Part shown: in pieces, positions 1-8,145 of the stretch
Layout of the letters: each line of letters starts with the position of its first letter
Numbering within the stretch: the stretch's first letter is position 1
NCBI GenBank assembly: GCA_016287065.1
Contig: JAEEVB010000045.1
Span: 1 to 13,097, forward strand
Length of the DNA: 13,097 bases
From: Muribaculaceae bacterium
GTDB lineage: Bacteria; Bacteroidota; Bacteroidia; Bacteroidales; Muribaculaceae
Reading direction: 5' to 3'
The notes under the pieces: generated by a model
Databases searched by the model: none
The model's input: the letters and a program-made list of their open reading frames with translations, nothing else
Told to the model about the DNA's origin: nothing
Position numbers and translations under genes: made by a program

Positions 1-543
1 TGTGCCCAGACGGGCCATTGATACTTGCAAACCCATAGCAAGCGCCATCTCCTTGCCCGAGAACCAGCGCACCACCACTTTAGAGACAGTGATGCCGCAC
101 ATCTCGTAGCCAATGCCAAAGAAGGCGAATCCTAACGAAGCCAGTGCCACCTGACGCTTGACAGTGCCCAACAAAGGCACATCCCACATGGGGTCGGGCG
201 ATGTGAAGGCAATCACTCCATAAACAACTGCGGCGCCCGCCAGCATGAGCACACACGAGAGGATGCCCGTGAAGCGCACACCCTTCTTGTCGAGGATGAT
301 ACCACCCACAAAGAGCATGAGCAGAAACACATTGAAAAAGCCGCGTGACCCGGCAAAGATGCCAAACTCGCCACTGGTCCAGTTCATGCCGCCGTCGGCA
401 GTGGCCTTTTCGAGCATGAATTGCAGGGGCGACATCTCCTTGGCTACAATGTAGCCTGCCATCATGGTGAATGACACGATGGCGAGCACCGTCCAGCGCG
501 CCCATGATTTGGTGGCAATCGTTTCTCTAACTTTCTCTCTCAT
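1..543 (-). CDS. MFS transporter, N-terminal part (3' end beyond window)
   Basis: This reading frame starts at an ATG (complement of 541-543) and stays open for 181 codons to the left edge, so the C-terminal part lies outside the window. The protein is an inner-membrane transporter of the major facilitator superfamily. A hydrophobic segment at about residues 16-34 is followed by two more at about 66-84 and 92-112. Between the last two is the MFS loop signature GGIILDKKGVRF (80-91). A conserved block follows at about 138-180 (FGIGYEMCGITVS, then KEMALAMG). It is clearly paralogous to the transporter encoded just upstream at 678-2330, which has almost the same two blocks, but its loop between the third and fourth segments is about 20 residues shorter. 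A terminator separates the two genes and I see no TAnnTTTG promoter in the 134-bp gap. Expression may therefore depend on read-through or on a promoter I cannot recognise. The substrate cannot be told from sequence. Confidence 0.9.
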   Translation of the reverse strand, partial: MREKVRETIATKSWARWTVLAIVSFTMMAGYIVAKEMSPLQFMLEKATADGGMNWTSGEFGIFAGSRGFFNVFLLMLFVGGIILDKKGVRFTGILSCVLMLAGAAVVYGVIAFTSPDPMWDVPLLGTVKRQVALASLGFAFFGIGYEMCGITVSKVVVRWFSGKEMALAMGLQVSMARLGT

Positions 544-564
544 GTGATTTCAGGATTTGTAAAG

Positions 565-586
565 AGTGTGCCTGTCATGGCACACT
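565..586 (-). promoter_or_regulatory. inverted repeat in the leader of the left-edge MFS gene
   Basis: A perfect 8-bp inverted repeat, AGTGTGCC and GGCACACT, with a 6-nt loop lies 22 nt upstream of the ATG at 543. On the minus strand it is followed by CTTTACAAATCC rather than a run of T, so it does not look like a simple terminator. It could be an operator for a dimeric regulator, an RNA hairpin controlling translation, or the remnant of a second terminator. The sequence does not decide between these. Confidence 0.4.
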
Positions 587-589
587 TAG

Positions 590-635
590 GTTGCTATAAA
601 AAAGAAAGGGGCACTTGCGGCATCAAGTGCCCCTT
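590..635 (-). terminator. intrinsic terminator after the 678-2330 MFS gene
   Basis: A perfect 12-bp stem (606-617 with 624-635, core GGGGCACTTG / CAAGTGCCCC) has a 6-nt loop. Read on the minus strand it is followed by TTTCTTTTTTATAG, a classic U-rich tract. It begins about 43 nt past the stop codon of the upstream MFS gene. The sequence after the stem on the plus strand is not T-rich, so it should act on minus-strand transcripts. Confidence 0.88.
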
Positions 636-677
636 ATAATTAAGAAATGAGGTTGCTAAATATTAGCGCCTTTAAGA

Positions 678-2330
678 TTAGGCTTCAGCAGGAGCTTCGG
701 CAGTTGTCTCTTCGGGCTTGATGTTAGGTTCTTCAAGACCAATGCCTTTCTTCTTGTCGATGACCTTGAGGAGCAGACCCAGCAAGAATGCAGCTACACC
801 CAGGCAAGCCAGCATAACGAGCGGCCAGGTGTAGTCGAGCTTGGTAGGATCGGACACGCCCTCGTTGGTGTTGTCGAGCACGATGCCAATGAGCAGCGGG
901 AAGAGCCATAGACCAATGTTCTGAATCCAGAAGATGAGCGCATAAGCCGAACCGATCACCTTAGAGTCAACCAGTTTGGGCACGCTGGGCCAGAGTGAAG
1001 CAGGCACGAGCGAGAACGAAGCGCCGAGTACCAGGATGGTGATGTAAGCGATTGCTATGCCGCCCACGGGGCTACCCTTGAACATGGGCAGCACGAATGC
1101 GAAGGTGAGGTGGCAGGCAATGAGCAGCAGCGAACCCAGAACGAGCATCGAAGCAGCTTTACCCTTGTGGTCAACATAACTGCCCAAGATGGGAGTGATG
1201 AGCACGGCGAGCAGCGGGAATACGGCGAAGATGGCCTCGGCCGACTGACGCATATAGCCCATGTAGCAATAAGTGATAAGGGCTATGACCGAGATAGCAA
1301 GAAGGCCATATTTGGGACCTTTCTTCTTCATGAAGTTGCTGGCGAAACCTGCAGCGGCAACAACGAGCATAATGATATACTGAACAATTGTCACAGACGG
1401 ACTTGCCCAGAACGAGTCAGCACCAGGCTCTGTAAGCGTAAGGTTGCACTGGAGCATGTTCACTGCATACTTCTGGAAGGGGAAGATGGCAGAGTAGTAG
1501 AGCACGCACAGCAGAGCAACAATCCAGAAACCACTGTCGGTAAGGATTTTGCCAATATCTTTGATTTTGAAAGGATCGTCTTTTTCCTCGGCTTCACCTG
1601 TCTGCTTGTCGAGTTTTTTGTCCATGAAGAAGTAAACTACAAACATAATCAGGGCGATACATAACAGCACAACACCGAAGGCTACCGAACGGCTAACACT
1701 TACCGAGCCGCCCAACTTGGCGAAGAAGGGCGAGAAAATCATACAGGTGGCAACGCCCAGGCGAGCGAGTGCCATCTCTGAACCCATAGCAAGTGCCATT
1801 TCACGGCCCTTGAACCACTTGACAATACCACGGCTAACTGTAATACCGGCCATCTCGCAACCGCAGCCGAATATCATGAAGCCACATGCGGCAACCTTGG
1901 CCGAAGCGGGCATACCCTCATAGAAGGGACTGACACCCAATTCATCGAACAATGGGATGTAGTTCAGGTTTTCGGTGAACCACTTTTCCAATCCAGAGCC
2001 GACGAAACTGTCGCTCACGGCGTACCACTTGATGATGGCTCCAACTAACATTACTGCTCCAGAGAGCACGGCAGTGAAGCGTACACCCATCTTGTCGAGG
2101 ATAATACCTGCAAAGATGAGGAAGAAGATAAACACATTGAGGAACACCTCAGAGCCTTGCATCGTTCCAAATGCCAAGCTATCCCAGCCTCTTTCGGTTT
2201 GCATGAGGTCTTTGATGGGCGAGAGGATGTCCATGAAAATGTAGGAACAGAACATGGCCAATGCCAGGAGCAGCAGAGCCGTCCAGCGCATGGCCGCAGA
2301 ATCACGTAAGGTTTTAACGTTGTTAGTCAT
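678..2330 (-). CDS. MFS family transporter, full length
   Basis: This 550-residue major facilitator superfamily permease of the inner membrane has about 12 hydrophobic segments, with the first at about 15-36 and the last ending near residue 525. The MFS loop 2-3 signature GIILDKMGVRF is at 75-85. A conserved block, CEMAGITVS at about 158-166 then REMALAMG at about 176-183, is shared with the neighbouring paralogue at 1-543. A loop of roughly 40 residues (about 106-143) lies between the third and fourth segments. A charged stretch rich in K, E and D (about 238-262) lies between the two halves, and the C-terminal tail is acidic. It starts 37 nt after the stop codon of the phospho-sugar mutase gene, with no promoter visible in between, so the two are probably co-transcribed. 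Such proteins are often labelled nitrate or organic-anion transporters by distant homology. I cannot support any substrate. Confidence 0.93.
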   Translation of the reverse strand: MTNNVKTLRDSAAMRWTALLLLALAMFCSYIFMDILSPIKDLMQTERGWDSLAFGTMQGSEVFLNVFIFFLIFAGIILDKMGVRFTAVLSGAVMLVGAIIKWYAVSDSFVGSGLEKWFTENLNYIPLFDELGVSPFYEGMPASAKVAACGFMIFGCGCEMAGITVSRGIVKWFKGREMALAMGSEMALARLGVATCMIFSPFFAKLGGSVSVSRSVAFGVVLLCIALIMFVVYFFMDKKLDKQTGEAEEKDDPFKIKDIGKILTDSGFWIVALLCVLYYSAIFPFQKYAVNMLQCNLTLTEPGADSFWASPSVTIVQYIIMLVVAAAGFASNFMKKKGPKYGLLAISVIALITYCYMGYMRQSAEAIFAVFPLLAVLITPILGSYVDHKGKAASMLVLGSLLLIACHLTFAFVLPMFKGSPVGGIAIAYITILVLGASFSLVPASLWPSVPKLVDSKVIGSAYALIFWIQNIGLWLFPLLIGIVLDNTNEGVSDPTKLDYTWPLVMLACLGVAAFLLGLLLKVIDKKKGIGLEEPNIKPEETTAEAPAEA

Positions 2331-2367
2331 GATTTATAAATGAATTGTGTTAAGAGTTAATTGCTAA

Positions 2368-4125
2368 TTAAGCGATACCCATGTCGTGAGCAATCTGGTC
2401 GAGCTTAGCATCGCCCCAGTCGTTCTTGGCATCGTAGTCGTTGCCGTCCCAGTTCACATCGTGAACTTCGATGTAGAACTTGATTTTAGGCTCAGTGCCT
2501 GAGGGACGAATCGATACCTTGGTGCCGTCTTCGGTGAAGTATTGCAGTACATTAGAAGTAGCAGGCATGTCAATTTTTTCCACCTTGCCTGTCTTCAGGT
2601 CTTTCTGCTCAAGCAGCTGGAAGTCCTTGATGAGGACAACGGGCGAACCGGCAATCTCCTTCATGGGGTTCTCACGGAAGTTCTTCATCATAGCCACAAT
2701 CTCCTCGGCTCCGCTCTTGCCGGTGCGCACCACGCTAATGCCGCGCTCCTTGCTGTAGCCGTAGGTCTTGTAGAGCTCGATGAGCATCTCGTTCATGGTC
2801 TGGCCACGATCCTTGGCCCAAGCGGCAATCTCGCACATGAGGGGAATTGAAGAAACCGAGTCTTTGTCACGGCAGAAGTCCTCGGGCAGGAATCCGTAGC
2901 TCTCTTCACCGCCACCCAGATAGCGTGCGTCGGTGCCTTCCAAGTCTCTCATTACGGTTGCAATCCACTTGAAACCGGTGTAGCAGTCATACATTTTGAT
3001 GCCCTGCTGCTCGGCAATGCGGCGGATGGTCTCGCTGGTGACGATCGTCTTGACAATGTAGTCGCGGTCACGGTCGAGGCGGCCGAGTTCGGCATTGCGA
3101 GTAATGAGATAGTAGTGGAAAATGAGCTGAATCTGGTTGCCGTTAACCAGGTCGTACTCGCCCTTGTTGTTCTTGAACACGACGCTGATGCGGTCGGCAT
3201 CGGGGTCGCTGGCGAGAGCGATGTCGGCCTGAACCTCCTCGGCCTTGGCGATGGCCATTTCCATAGCACTGCGCATCTCAGGGTTGGGTTGAGGCACGGT
3301 AGGGAAGTCGCCGCTCATCACATCCTGTTCGGGAATGTGAATGATGTTGTCGAATCCCCAGCGCATGATGGAGCGAGGCACAATGTCGCGTCCAACACCA
3401 TGAATGGGCGTATAGACGATTTTGAGGTCGTGCTGACGCTTGTCGATTTCAGGACTGAGCGAGAGGGTGTGAATCTGCTCAATATACTGCGAATCAATGT
3501 TCTCGCCAATGATTTCGATGAGATCGGGATTGCCCTCAAACTTGATTTCGCTCACATCGTGGATGCGGTTCACATAGTCGATGATGTTCACATCGTGAGG
3601 CGATACCACTTGGGCGCCATCGTCCCAATAAGCCTTGTAACCGTTGTACTCCTTGGGGTTGTGCGATGCTGTGATGTTCACACCGCTCTGGCAACCGAGC
3701 AAGCGAATGGCATAAGACACCTCGGGGGTGGGGCGAGGACCTTCGAAGAGGAAGACCTTGATGCCGTTGGCCGAGAAAATGTTGGCAACGGTTTCGGCAA
3801 AAAGACGGCTATTGTTACGCACATCATGGCCCACAATCACCTTGATTTGCTCCAGATTCTTGAAGGCTTCTTTCATGTAGTTGGCAAGTCCTTGTGTGGC
3901 CATGCCCACTGTGTAGATGTTCATACGGTTAGAACCAGCACCCATAATGCCGCGCAGGCCGCCGGTGCCGAACTCGAGATTTTTGTAGAACGACTCGATC
4001 AGGTCGGTCTTGTCTTCGTTCTCAAGCATGCGGCGCACTTCGGCTTGTGTGGCCTCATCATAACCGGCACCAAGCCACTGCTGGGCTTTTGCGGTTACTT
4101 CTGCTAACAGTTTTTCGTCGTACAT
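2368..4125 (-). CDS. pgcA: phospho-sugar mutase (alpha-phosphoglucomutase/phosphomannomutase)
   Basis: This 585-residue enzyme of the alpha-D-phosphohexomutase family interconverts hexose 1-phosphates and 6-phosphates in the cytoplasm. It links central sugar metabolism with the supply of nucleotide sugars. All four active-site elements are present: the phosphoserine loop TASHNP with Ser154 (152-157), the Mg-binding loop DPDADR (307-312), the sugar-specificity loop GGGEESYG (405-412) and the phosphate-binding loop RPSGTEPK (541-548). An N-terminal FGTGGLRG (52-59) is typical of the long PgcA-type subgroup, whose usual length is near 580. The sequence does not show whether glucose or mannose phosphate is preferred. 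The gene has its own promoter-like site at 4164-4171 and is followed by an MFS transporter gene 37 nt downstream. The symbol follows the B. subtilis homologue type and is assigned by family, not by tested function. Confidence 0.95.
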   Translation of the reverse strand: MYDEKLLAEVTAKAQQWLGAGYDEATQAEVRRMLENEDKTDLIESFYKNLEFGTGGLRGIMGAGSNRMNIYTVGMATQGLANYMKEAFKNLEQIKVIVGHDVRNNSRLFAETVANIFSANGIKVFLFEGPRPTPEVSYAIRLLGCQSGVNITASHNPKEYNGYKAYWDDGAQVVSPHDVNIIDYVNRIHDVSEIKFEGNPDLIEIIGENIDSQYIEQIHTLSLSPEIDKRQHDLKIVYTPIHGVGRDIVPRSIMRWGFDNIIHIPEQDVMSGDFPTVPQPNPEMRSAMEMAIAKAEEVQADIALASDPDADRISVVFKNNKGEYDLVNGNQIQLIFHYYLITRNAELGRLDRDRDYIVKTIVTSETIRRIAEQQGIKMYDCYTGFKWIATVMRDLEGTDARYLGGGEESYGFLPEDFCRDKDSVSSIPLMCEIAAWAKDRGQTMNEMLIELYKTYGYSKERGISVVRTGKSGAEEIVAMMKNFRENPMKEIAGSPVVLIKDFQLLEQKDLKTGKVEKIDMPATSNVLQYFTEDGTKVSIRPSGTEPKIKFYIEVHDVNWDGNDYDAKNDWGDAKLDQIAHDMGIA

Positions 4126-4163
4126 AGTTATAATATATTAGTTAATATGTTTCAGTAAGATTG

Positions 4164-4171
4164 CAAAATTA
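4164..4171 (-). promoter_or_regulatory. Bacteroidetes -7 promoter element for the phospho-sugar mutase gene
   Basis: TAATTTTG on the minus strand matches the Bacteroidetes -7 consensus TAnnTTTG. It lies in the 73-bp gap after the aminopeptidase stop and 38 nt before the mutase ATG, giving a leader of roughly 30 nt. No good TTTG is found about 20 nt upstream, only a T-rich stretch, so the -33 part is weak. Confidence 0.55.
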
Positions 4172-4198
4172 GTCATAAAAAATGAAAAACGGTTGAAA

Positions 4199-5503
4199 TC
4201 AAGCAAAGAATTGCTTGAAAACCTTGATCATGTTCAGGTGGTCGACCACCGAAGCGGTTTCACGAGCCGAGTGCATGGCAAGTAGCGGACTGCCAACATC
4301 CACGCCCTCAATATCGACTTGACCGGTGAAAATGTTGCCCAGTGTGGAGCCACCAGCCACATCGCTATGATTCACGAAATACTGGTAGGGAACACCGGCA
4401 TCTTCGCACAACGAACGGAAGATAGCCGACGAATGTGCATCGGACATATACTTGCAGTTGGCATTGATCTTGATGCAAGGGCCACCACCTAGTACGGGAT
4501 GATTGGTGGGGTCATATTTTTCAGGATAGTTGGGGTGGAAGGCGTGAGCATTATCGGCCGAAATCATGAACGACTTGGCGATGGCCTGGCAGAAGGTGTC
4601 GTAGTTGCCACCTTGTGCTTCGTTGAGACGCATGAGCACATTGGCGAGCACGGGCGAGGCTGCGCCTTGCTTGGTGCCACTACCGGTCTCCTCGTTGTCG
4701 AAGATGGCCGCTACGCAGGTGGCCTTGCTGTCTTTCACATCGGTTATGGCTTCGATGGCGGCTTGGGCCATGCTCAAGTCATCAAGTCGGCCAGAAGAAA
4801 CGAACTCGTCGTTCAGTCCGAATGTGCATGCGGGCTGCACATCATAGAGGAAGAGATCGAAGTCAAGAATATCTTCGATCTTCACTTTGAGTTCTTTGGC
4901 CACCATGTTCATGAGCATATTGTCGGCTTCAAGCGCATTGTTCACCTTGGCAATGATGGGGAGCATGTCTTTTTGTTTCGACAGTTTATTGCCCTCATTC
5001 ACGGCACGGTTGAAGTGAATGGCCAAATGGGGGATGGTGAGCAACGGTCGGTCGATTTTCAGCAGTTTGGTGTCCGGGTGCAGTGCATCTTTGCCACGCA
5101 GAATAACGCGTCCTGCAACTGAAAGTGGACGGTCGAACCAAGTGTAGAGGATGGGGCCGCCATACACTTCGGTATTGAGGCGGATAATGCCCCCTTCGCT
5201 TCTCATCTCGGCATGCGGCTTGATGCGGAAACCAGGCGAGTCGCTATGAGCAGAGATGATTTTCACTCCGGTTTCATTCATCTTCTTGCTTCCCACGGTT
5301 ACAGCGAAAATAGCAGAGTCATTTTTAGTGACATAGAATTTGTCGCCTTTCTTTACATCGAGAGGAGCATCAAGTCTTTTTTCTTGAAATCCAGCAGCGT
5401 CTAGCAATTGTTTGATATGGTTGATTGCCAAAAAGTTGCATGGGCTCAAGTTCATAAAACTGAGCAGCGGTTGAATTTGTTTTTTCGTTTGATTGGAATT
5501 CAT
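4199..5503 (-). CDS. M18 family aminopeptidase
   Basis: This 434-residue zinc metallo-aminopeptidase of family M18 (aspartyl aminopeptidase type) is expected to be cytoplasmic, since no signal peptide is seen. It removes N-terminal residues, probably acidic ones, from peptides. The metal and catalytic residues of the family are all visible: His86 and Asp88 in SAHSDSPG, Asp241/Asp242 in GRLDDLS, Glu271/Glu272 in DNEETGSGTKQGA, Asp317 in SADNAHA and His411 in LAMHSARE. HSDVAGGSTLGN (379-390) is also typical. The length matches the family, and homologues usually form large tetrahedral dodecamers. The gene begins 14 nt after the DUF5063 stop codon and is probably the last gene of the yicC operon, because a new promoter-like site follows it. 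Confidence 0.95.
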   Translation of the reverse strand: MNSNQTKKQIQPLLSFMNLSPCNFLAINHIKQLLDAAGFQEKRLDAPLDVKKGDKFYVTKNDSAIFAVTVGSKKMNETGVKIISAHSDSPGFRIKPHAEMRSEGGIIRLNTEVYGGPILYTWFDRPLSVAGRVILRGKDALHPDTKLLKIDRPLLTIPHLAIHFNRAVNEGNKLSKQKDMLPIIAKVNNALEADNMLMNMVAKELKVKIEDILDFDLFLYDVQPACTFGLNDEFVSSGRLDDLSMAQAAIEAITDVKDSKATCVAAIFDNEETGSGTKQGAASPVLANVLMRLNEAQGGNYDTFCQAIAKSFMISADNAHAFHPNYPEKYDPTNHPVLGGGPCIKINANCKYMSDAHSSAIFRSLCEDAGVPYQYFVNHSDVAGGSTLGNIFTGQVDIEGVDVGSPLLAMHSARETASVVDHLNMIKVFKQFFA

Positions 5504-5517
5504 AGTTATGTTGTAAT

Positions 5518-6045
5518 TTAATAGTTATTGTCAGTAAGGTTTTCACATGAAATGGCATGCAGGGCCCGCATCACGTTGCACAGAGTCTGGCCCCAGTACT
5601 CTTTGAAGTTCTCCTTGCATAACCACAGCAATTGCATCTGTGCCTCGGTACTGGCATCTTTTAGCGAATAAACGAGGTTAAAGAACTCCTGGTAAAGGTC
5701 GGCGAGATTTTCGCTCACCGTTGCGGCAATGGGAGTGTCGCTATATTTCATATCTTCCTCAAACACTTCGAGATAAACGTCGGGCTCGCCCATAACGGCA
5801 CTCATCAGTTCGCGGGCATGCTCATAGGTTTGCTCATCGAGTGCAAATTGCATCTCAGTGTCGGTTTGGCTCATGTTGTCGTTCATATCGGTGATGACGA
5901 TATAGAGACGTGGCAGCAGTTTAAGCATGGTGGCCACAAAGGAGTTTCGGTCAAGTTCATGTATGTTCTCGACCGTTTGACAGTATTCGTTTGCAAGCGC
6001 TATAAAAGCCAGACTGTTGGGTGGTAGTTGTGAGGAGTTATTCAT
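5518..6045 (-). CDS. DUF5063 domain-containing protein
   Basis: This is a 175-residue protein of unknown function. I recognise it as the DUF5063 family of Bacteroidetes from the segment around LAFIALANEYCQTVENIHEL and the helical, Leu/Tyr/Glu-rich pattern that follows. It has no signal peptide and no membrane segment, so it is probably a soluble all-alpha cytoplasmic protein. I chose the ATG at 6045 (protein start MNNSSQLPP). It overlaps the end of nadD by 8 nt in the pattern ATGAATAA, which suggests translational coupling. An upstream in-frame ATG at 6096 would add 17 residues and overlap nadD by 59 nt, which is less likely. No catalytic motif is visible. Its place between nadD and an aminopeptidase gene gives no clear functional hint. 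Confidence 0.8.
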   Translation of the reverse strand: MNNSSQLPPNSLAFIALANEYCQTVENIHELDRNSFVATMLKLLPRLYIVITDMNDNMSQTDTEMQFALDEQTYEHARELMSAVMGEPDVYLEVFEEDMKYSDTPIAATVSENLADLYQEFFNLVYSLKDASTEAQMQLLWLCKENFKEYWGQTLCNVMRALHAISCENLTDNNY

Positions 6046-6619
6046 GTCGGTATAGGTGATTTGCCTTGATATACTTATAGACATCGTCTGGCACATAGAA
6101 TCGCATGTTCTCGTCCTGAGCCAATCCTTTTCTTATGCGAGTCGACGACACTTCGATGATGGGTGCATCGGTGAGTTTCACGCGTTGGGTATATTCTTCA
6201 GGAATAGTCACCTCATAGCCCAAACGAGGATAAATCAGGATGTCGTAGTTTGCTATGATTGTTTCCCAGTCCTTCCACTTCTTGAACACGGCCCAATTGT
6301 CGGCTCCAATAATGAGAGAGAACTCGTTGTGGGGGAACTTCTCTTGTAGGGCTTTCAGGGTCTGAATGGTATAGGATGGGCGGGGTAGGGTGAACTCAAA
6401 TGCACTGGTCTCAACGCCATTGATGTGGCGTGAAACCAGTTCGGTCATCCTGAGCCTATCGATGTCGTTATTATGCGCATTGGGCTCTTTCAGCGGATTC
6501 AGTGGCGCAACCATGAGCCAAATCTGGTCGAGGTCGGAATGAGCCATCACATGACTTGCAATGATGGCATGCCCAACGTGAATGGGGTTGAATGACCCGC
6601 CAAAAATGCCTACCTTCAT
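6038..6619 (-). CDS. nadD: nicotinate-nucleotide adenylyltransferase
   Basis: This cytoplasmic enzyme of 193 residues transfers AMP from ATP to nicotinate mononucleotide, giving deamido-NAD, the step before NAD synthetase. The N-terminal nucleotidyltransferase motif GGSFNPIHVGH (residues 7-17) has both catalytic histidines, and the C-terminal SSTRIRKGL carries the second ATP-binding motif. The segment IIGADNWAVFKKWKDWE (about 103-119) is typical of NadD. Length is normal for the family. The ATG is 7 nt after the gmk stop, and the 3' end overlaps the DUF5063 start by 8 nt, so it sits inside the yicC-gmk-nadD operon, an arrangement common in Bacteroidetes. Confidence 0.97.
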   Translation of the reverse strand: MKVGIFGGSFNPIHVGHAIIASHVMAHSDLDQIWLMVAPLNPLKEPNAHNNDIDRLRMTELVSRHINGVETSAFEFTLPRPSYTIQTLKALQEKFPHNEFSLIIGADNWAVFKKWKDWETIIANYDILIYPRLGYEVTIPEEYTQRVKLTDAPIIEVSSTRIRKGLAQDENMRFYVPDDVYKYIKANHLYRHE

Positions 6620-6626
6620 ATTGTCG

Positions 6627-7205
6627 TTATTGTTTGATGAAGTCAGTTATCAGTTGATGGGTTTCACGCACGGCATCGTCGAGTACATCGTTCACCACAA
6701 TATGGTCGAACTGATCAGCGTAGCCCAGCTCGAATTCGGCTTTGCTGACGCGCTTCTCGATGTCTTCGGGACTGTCGGTGCCACGCTTCACCAGGCGTTC
6801 GCGGAGTACCTCGATGCTCGGGGCTTTGACAAATACAGCCAGCGCATGGTCGCCATACATCTTTTTCACATTAATGGCGCCTAGCACATCGACATCGAGC
6901 ACCACGTTCTTGCCCTTCTTGTTGATACGAGTCACTTCGCTCTTGAGTGTGCCATAAAAACGTCCTGGGTACACTTCCTGATACTCCACGAGCTCATCGT
7001 TCTCAATAGCCTTGTTAAACTCTTCGAGTGACATGAAGTAGTATTCTACTCCGTTCTTTTCTTCGCCACGAGGCGGTCGGGTAGTTGCCGAAACCGAGAA
7101 TTCCAGTTTCAGTGACTCGTCGCCAATCAAGTGGCTGATGATGGTTGACTTGCCGCTACCTGAGGGGGCTGATATGATAATCAGTTTGCCTTTTTTCTTT
7201 CTCAT
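6627..7205 (-). CDS. gmk: guanylate kinase
   Basis: This cytoplasmic nucleoside monophosphate kinase of 192 residues phosphorylates GMP (and dGMP) to GDP with ATP, feeding GTP and (p)ppGpp pools. The P-loop SAPSGSGKST is at residues 12-21. The GMP-binding region follows as SVSATTRPPRGEE, then VEYYFMS. The ADLELGYA-type lid and core regions and the C-terminal VNDVLDDAV segment are family-typical, and length is standard. Its start codon overlaps the yicC stop in an ATGA arrangement (7202-7205), so translation of the two is likely coupled. Confidence 0.97.
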   Translation of the reverse strand: MRKKKGKLIIISAPSGSGKSTIISHLIGDESLKLEFSVSATTRPPRGEEKNGVEYYFMSLEEFNKAIENDELVEYQEVYPGRFYGTLKSEVTRINKKGKNVVLDVDVLGAINVKKMYGDHALAVFVKAPSIEVLRERLVKRGTDSPEDIEKRVSKAEFELGYADQFDHIVVNDVLDDAVRETHQLITDFIKQ

Positions 7206-8080
7206 AACACGTTTAATACTTGTTCTTTAATTTGCTCTAACTGGTCTTTCATGCCCACTACAAGAATCTGCAGTTCGGCATGGTTGGCTTTAGATCCCAT
7301 AGTGTTGATTTCACGCCCCATTTCCTGCGTGATAAATCCCAATTTCTTCCCTTGCCCCTCAGCATTGTGCAGGGTTTCCAGGAAATAGTTCAGGTGGTTC
7401 TGCAGCCTTATCTTCTCTTCGGTAATATCGAGTTTCTCGATATAGTAGATGAGCTCTTGTTCGAAGCGATTTTTGTCATGCTCCTTGACCTCGAGTTTGG
7501 CGAGCGATTCGAGCATGTGTGCCTTGATTTTGCTTATTCTTTCCTCTTCATATTGGGGAACGTGGTTGAAATGCTGCTGAATGGCTTCGATTTTCTCTTC
7601 GAAGAATGCTTCGAGACGGCGGCCTTCCTGTTCACGGAACGATATCAGTCCGTCGATGGCCTGCTCGACTACACCTTTTACAGCATCTTTCTCTTCTTGA
7701 GGCAGCTCTGCATTGTTTTGCTCAGAGTGTAACACATCGGGCAGACGCAACAGGGTGCTGTACCAGTCGGCTGGAGCGGGAATGTTGAGCGTAGCGCTCA
7801 CGTTTTCGATTTGTTTCTTGTACTGCTTGAGCGTTTCGATGCTGATGGTAGAGGAGGGTGTCCCGTCGATGAGTTCGCATCCTACATAAAGATCTACCTT
7901 ACCTCGCTTGATGCTCTCTGCAATTTTGTTTCTCAGGTCTAATTCGATTTCACGGTATGCTAACGGTAATTTTACCGAAAGGTCGAGTTGCTTGCTATTA
8001 AGCGATTTGACTTCGGCGGTGATTCTCTTGTTGTTAAATACCACCACAGCCTTGCCAAATCCAGTCATTGATAATATCAT
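7202..8080 (-). CDS. yicC: YicC family protein (YicC-like endoribonuclease)
   Basis: This protein of 292 residues has the family's hallmark N terminus MILSMTGFGKA, followed by a YicC_N region (EVKSLNSKQLDLSVKLP). The C-terminal DUF1732 region has NHLNYFLETLHNAEGQGKKL and FITQEMGREINTMGSKAN. E. coli YicC is linked to RNA turnover and stationary-phase survival, and related proteins act as endoribonucleases. That role here is by homology. I chose the ATG at 8080. The longer in-frame ORF to 8131 would add 17 non-homologous residues and would start upstream of the gene's own -7 element (8095-8102), so it could not be on that mRNA. It is first in the operon and overlaps gmk by 4 nt. Confidence 0.94.
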   Translation of the reverse strand: MILSMTGFGKAVVVFNNKRITAEVKSLNSKQLDLSVKLPLAYREIELDLRNKIAESIKRGKVDLYVGCELIDGTPSSTISIETLKQYKKQIENVSATLNIPAPADWYSTLLRLPDVLHSEQNNAELPQEEKDAVKGVVEQAIDGLISFREQEGRRLEAFFEEKIEAIQQHFNHVPQYEEERISKIKAHMLESLAKLEVKEHDKNRFEQELIYYIEKLDITEEKIRLQNHLNYFLETLHNAEGQGKKLGFITQEMGREINTMGSKANHAELQILVVGMKDQLEQIKEQVLNVL

Positions 8081-8094
8081 ATTTCTTTTTTTCG

Positions 8095-8126
8095 CAAATT
8101 TACTTAATATTCCTAAACTTGGCAAA
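8095..8126 (-). promoter_or_regulatory. promoter of the yicC-gmk-nadD operon
   Basis: On the minus strand, TTTG (complement of 8123-8126) is followed after 20 nt by TAAATTTG (complement of 8095-8102). This fits the Bacteroidetes -33/-7 consensus TTTG-N19-21-TAnnTTTG very well. The likely transcription start is near 8090, giving a leader of only about 10 nt before the ATG at 8080. This supports the chosen yicC start. Confidence 0.8.
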
Positions 8127-8145
8127 AACAAGCGAGTTTTTTTAC

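Noticed and set aside
80..505. 141-codon minus-strand open frame
   Set aside because: It is out of frame with the membrane-protein frame at 1-543, which has clear MFS motifs. It is Cys/His-rich nonsense typical of a shifted frame.
3115..4107. 330-codon open frame on the plus strand
   Set aside because: It lies wholly antisense to the phospho-sugar mutase, whose four active-site motifs are intact. The translated plus-strand frame has no recognisable domain and is a codon-bias shadow.
4135..4148. Inverted repeat ATATTA / TAATAT with a 2-nt loop before the mutase gene
   Set aside because: It is short and pure A/T in an A/T-rich leader, so it is expected by chance and would be a weak hairpin.
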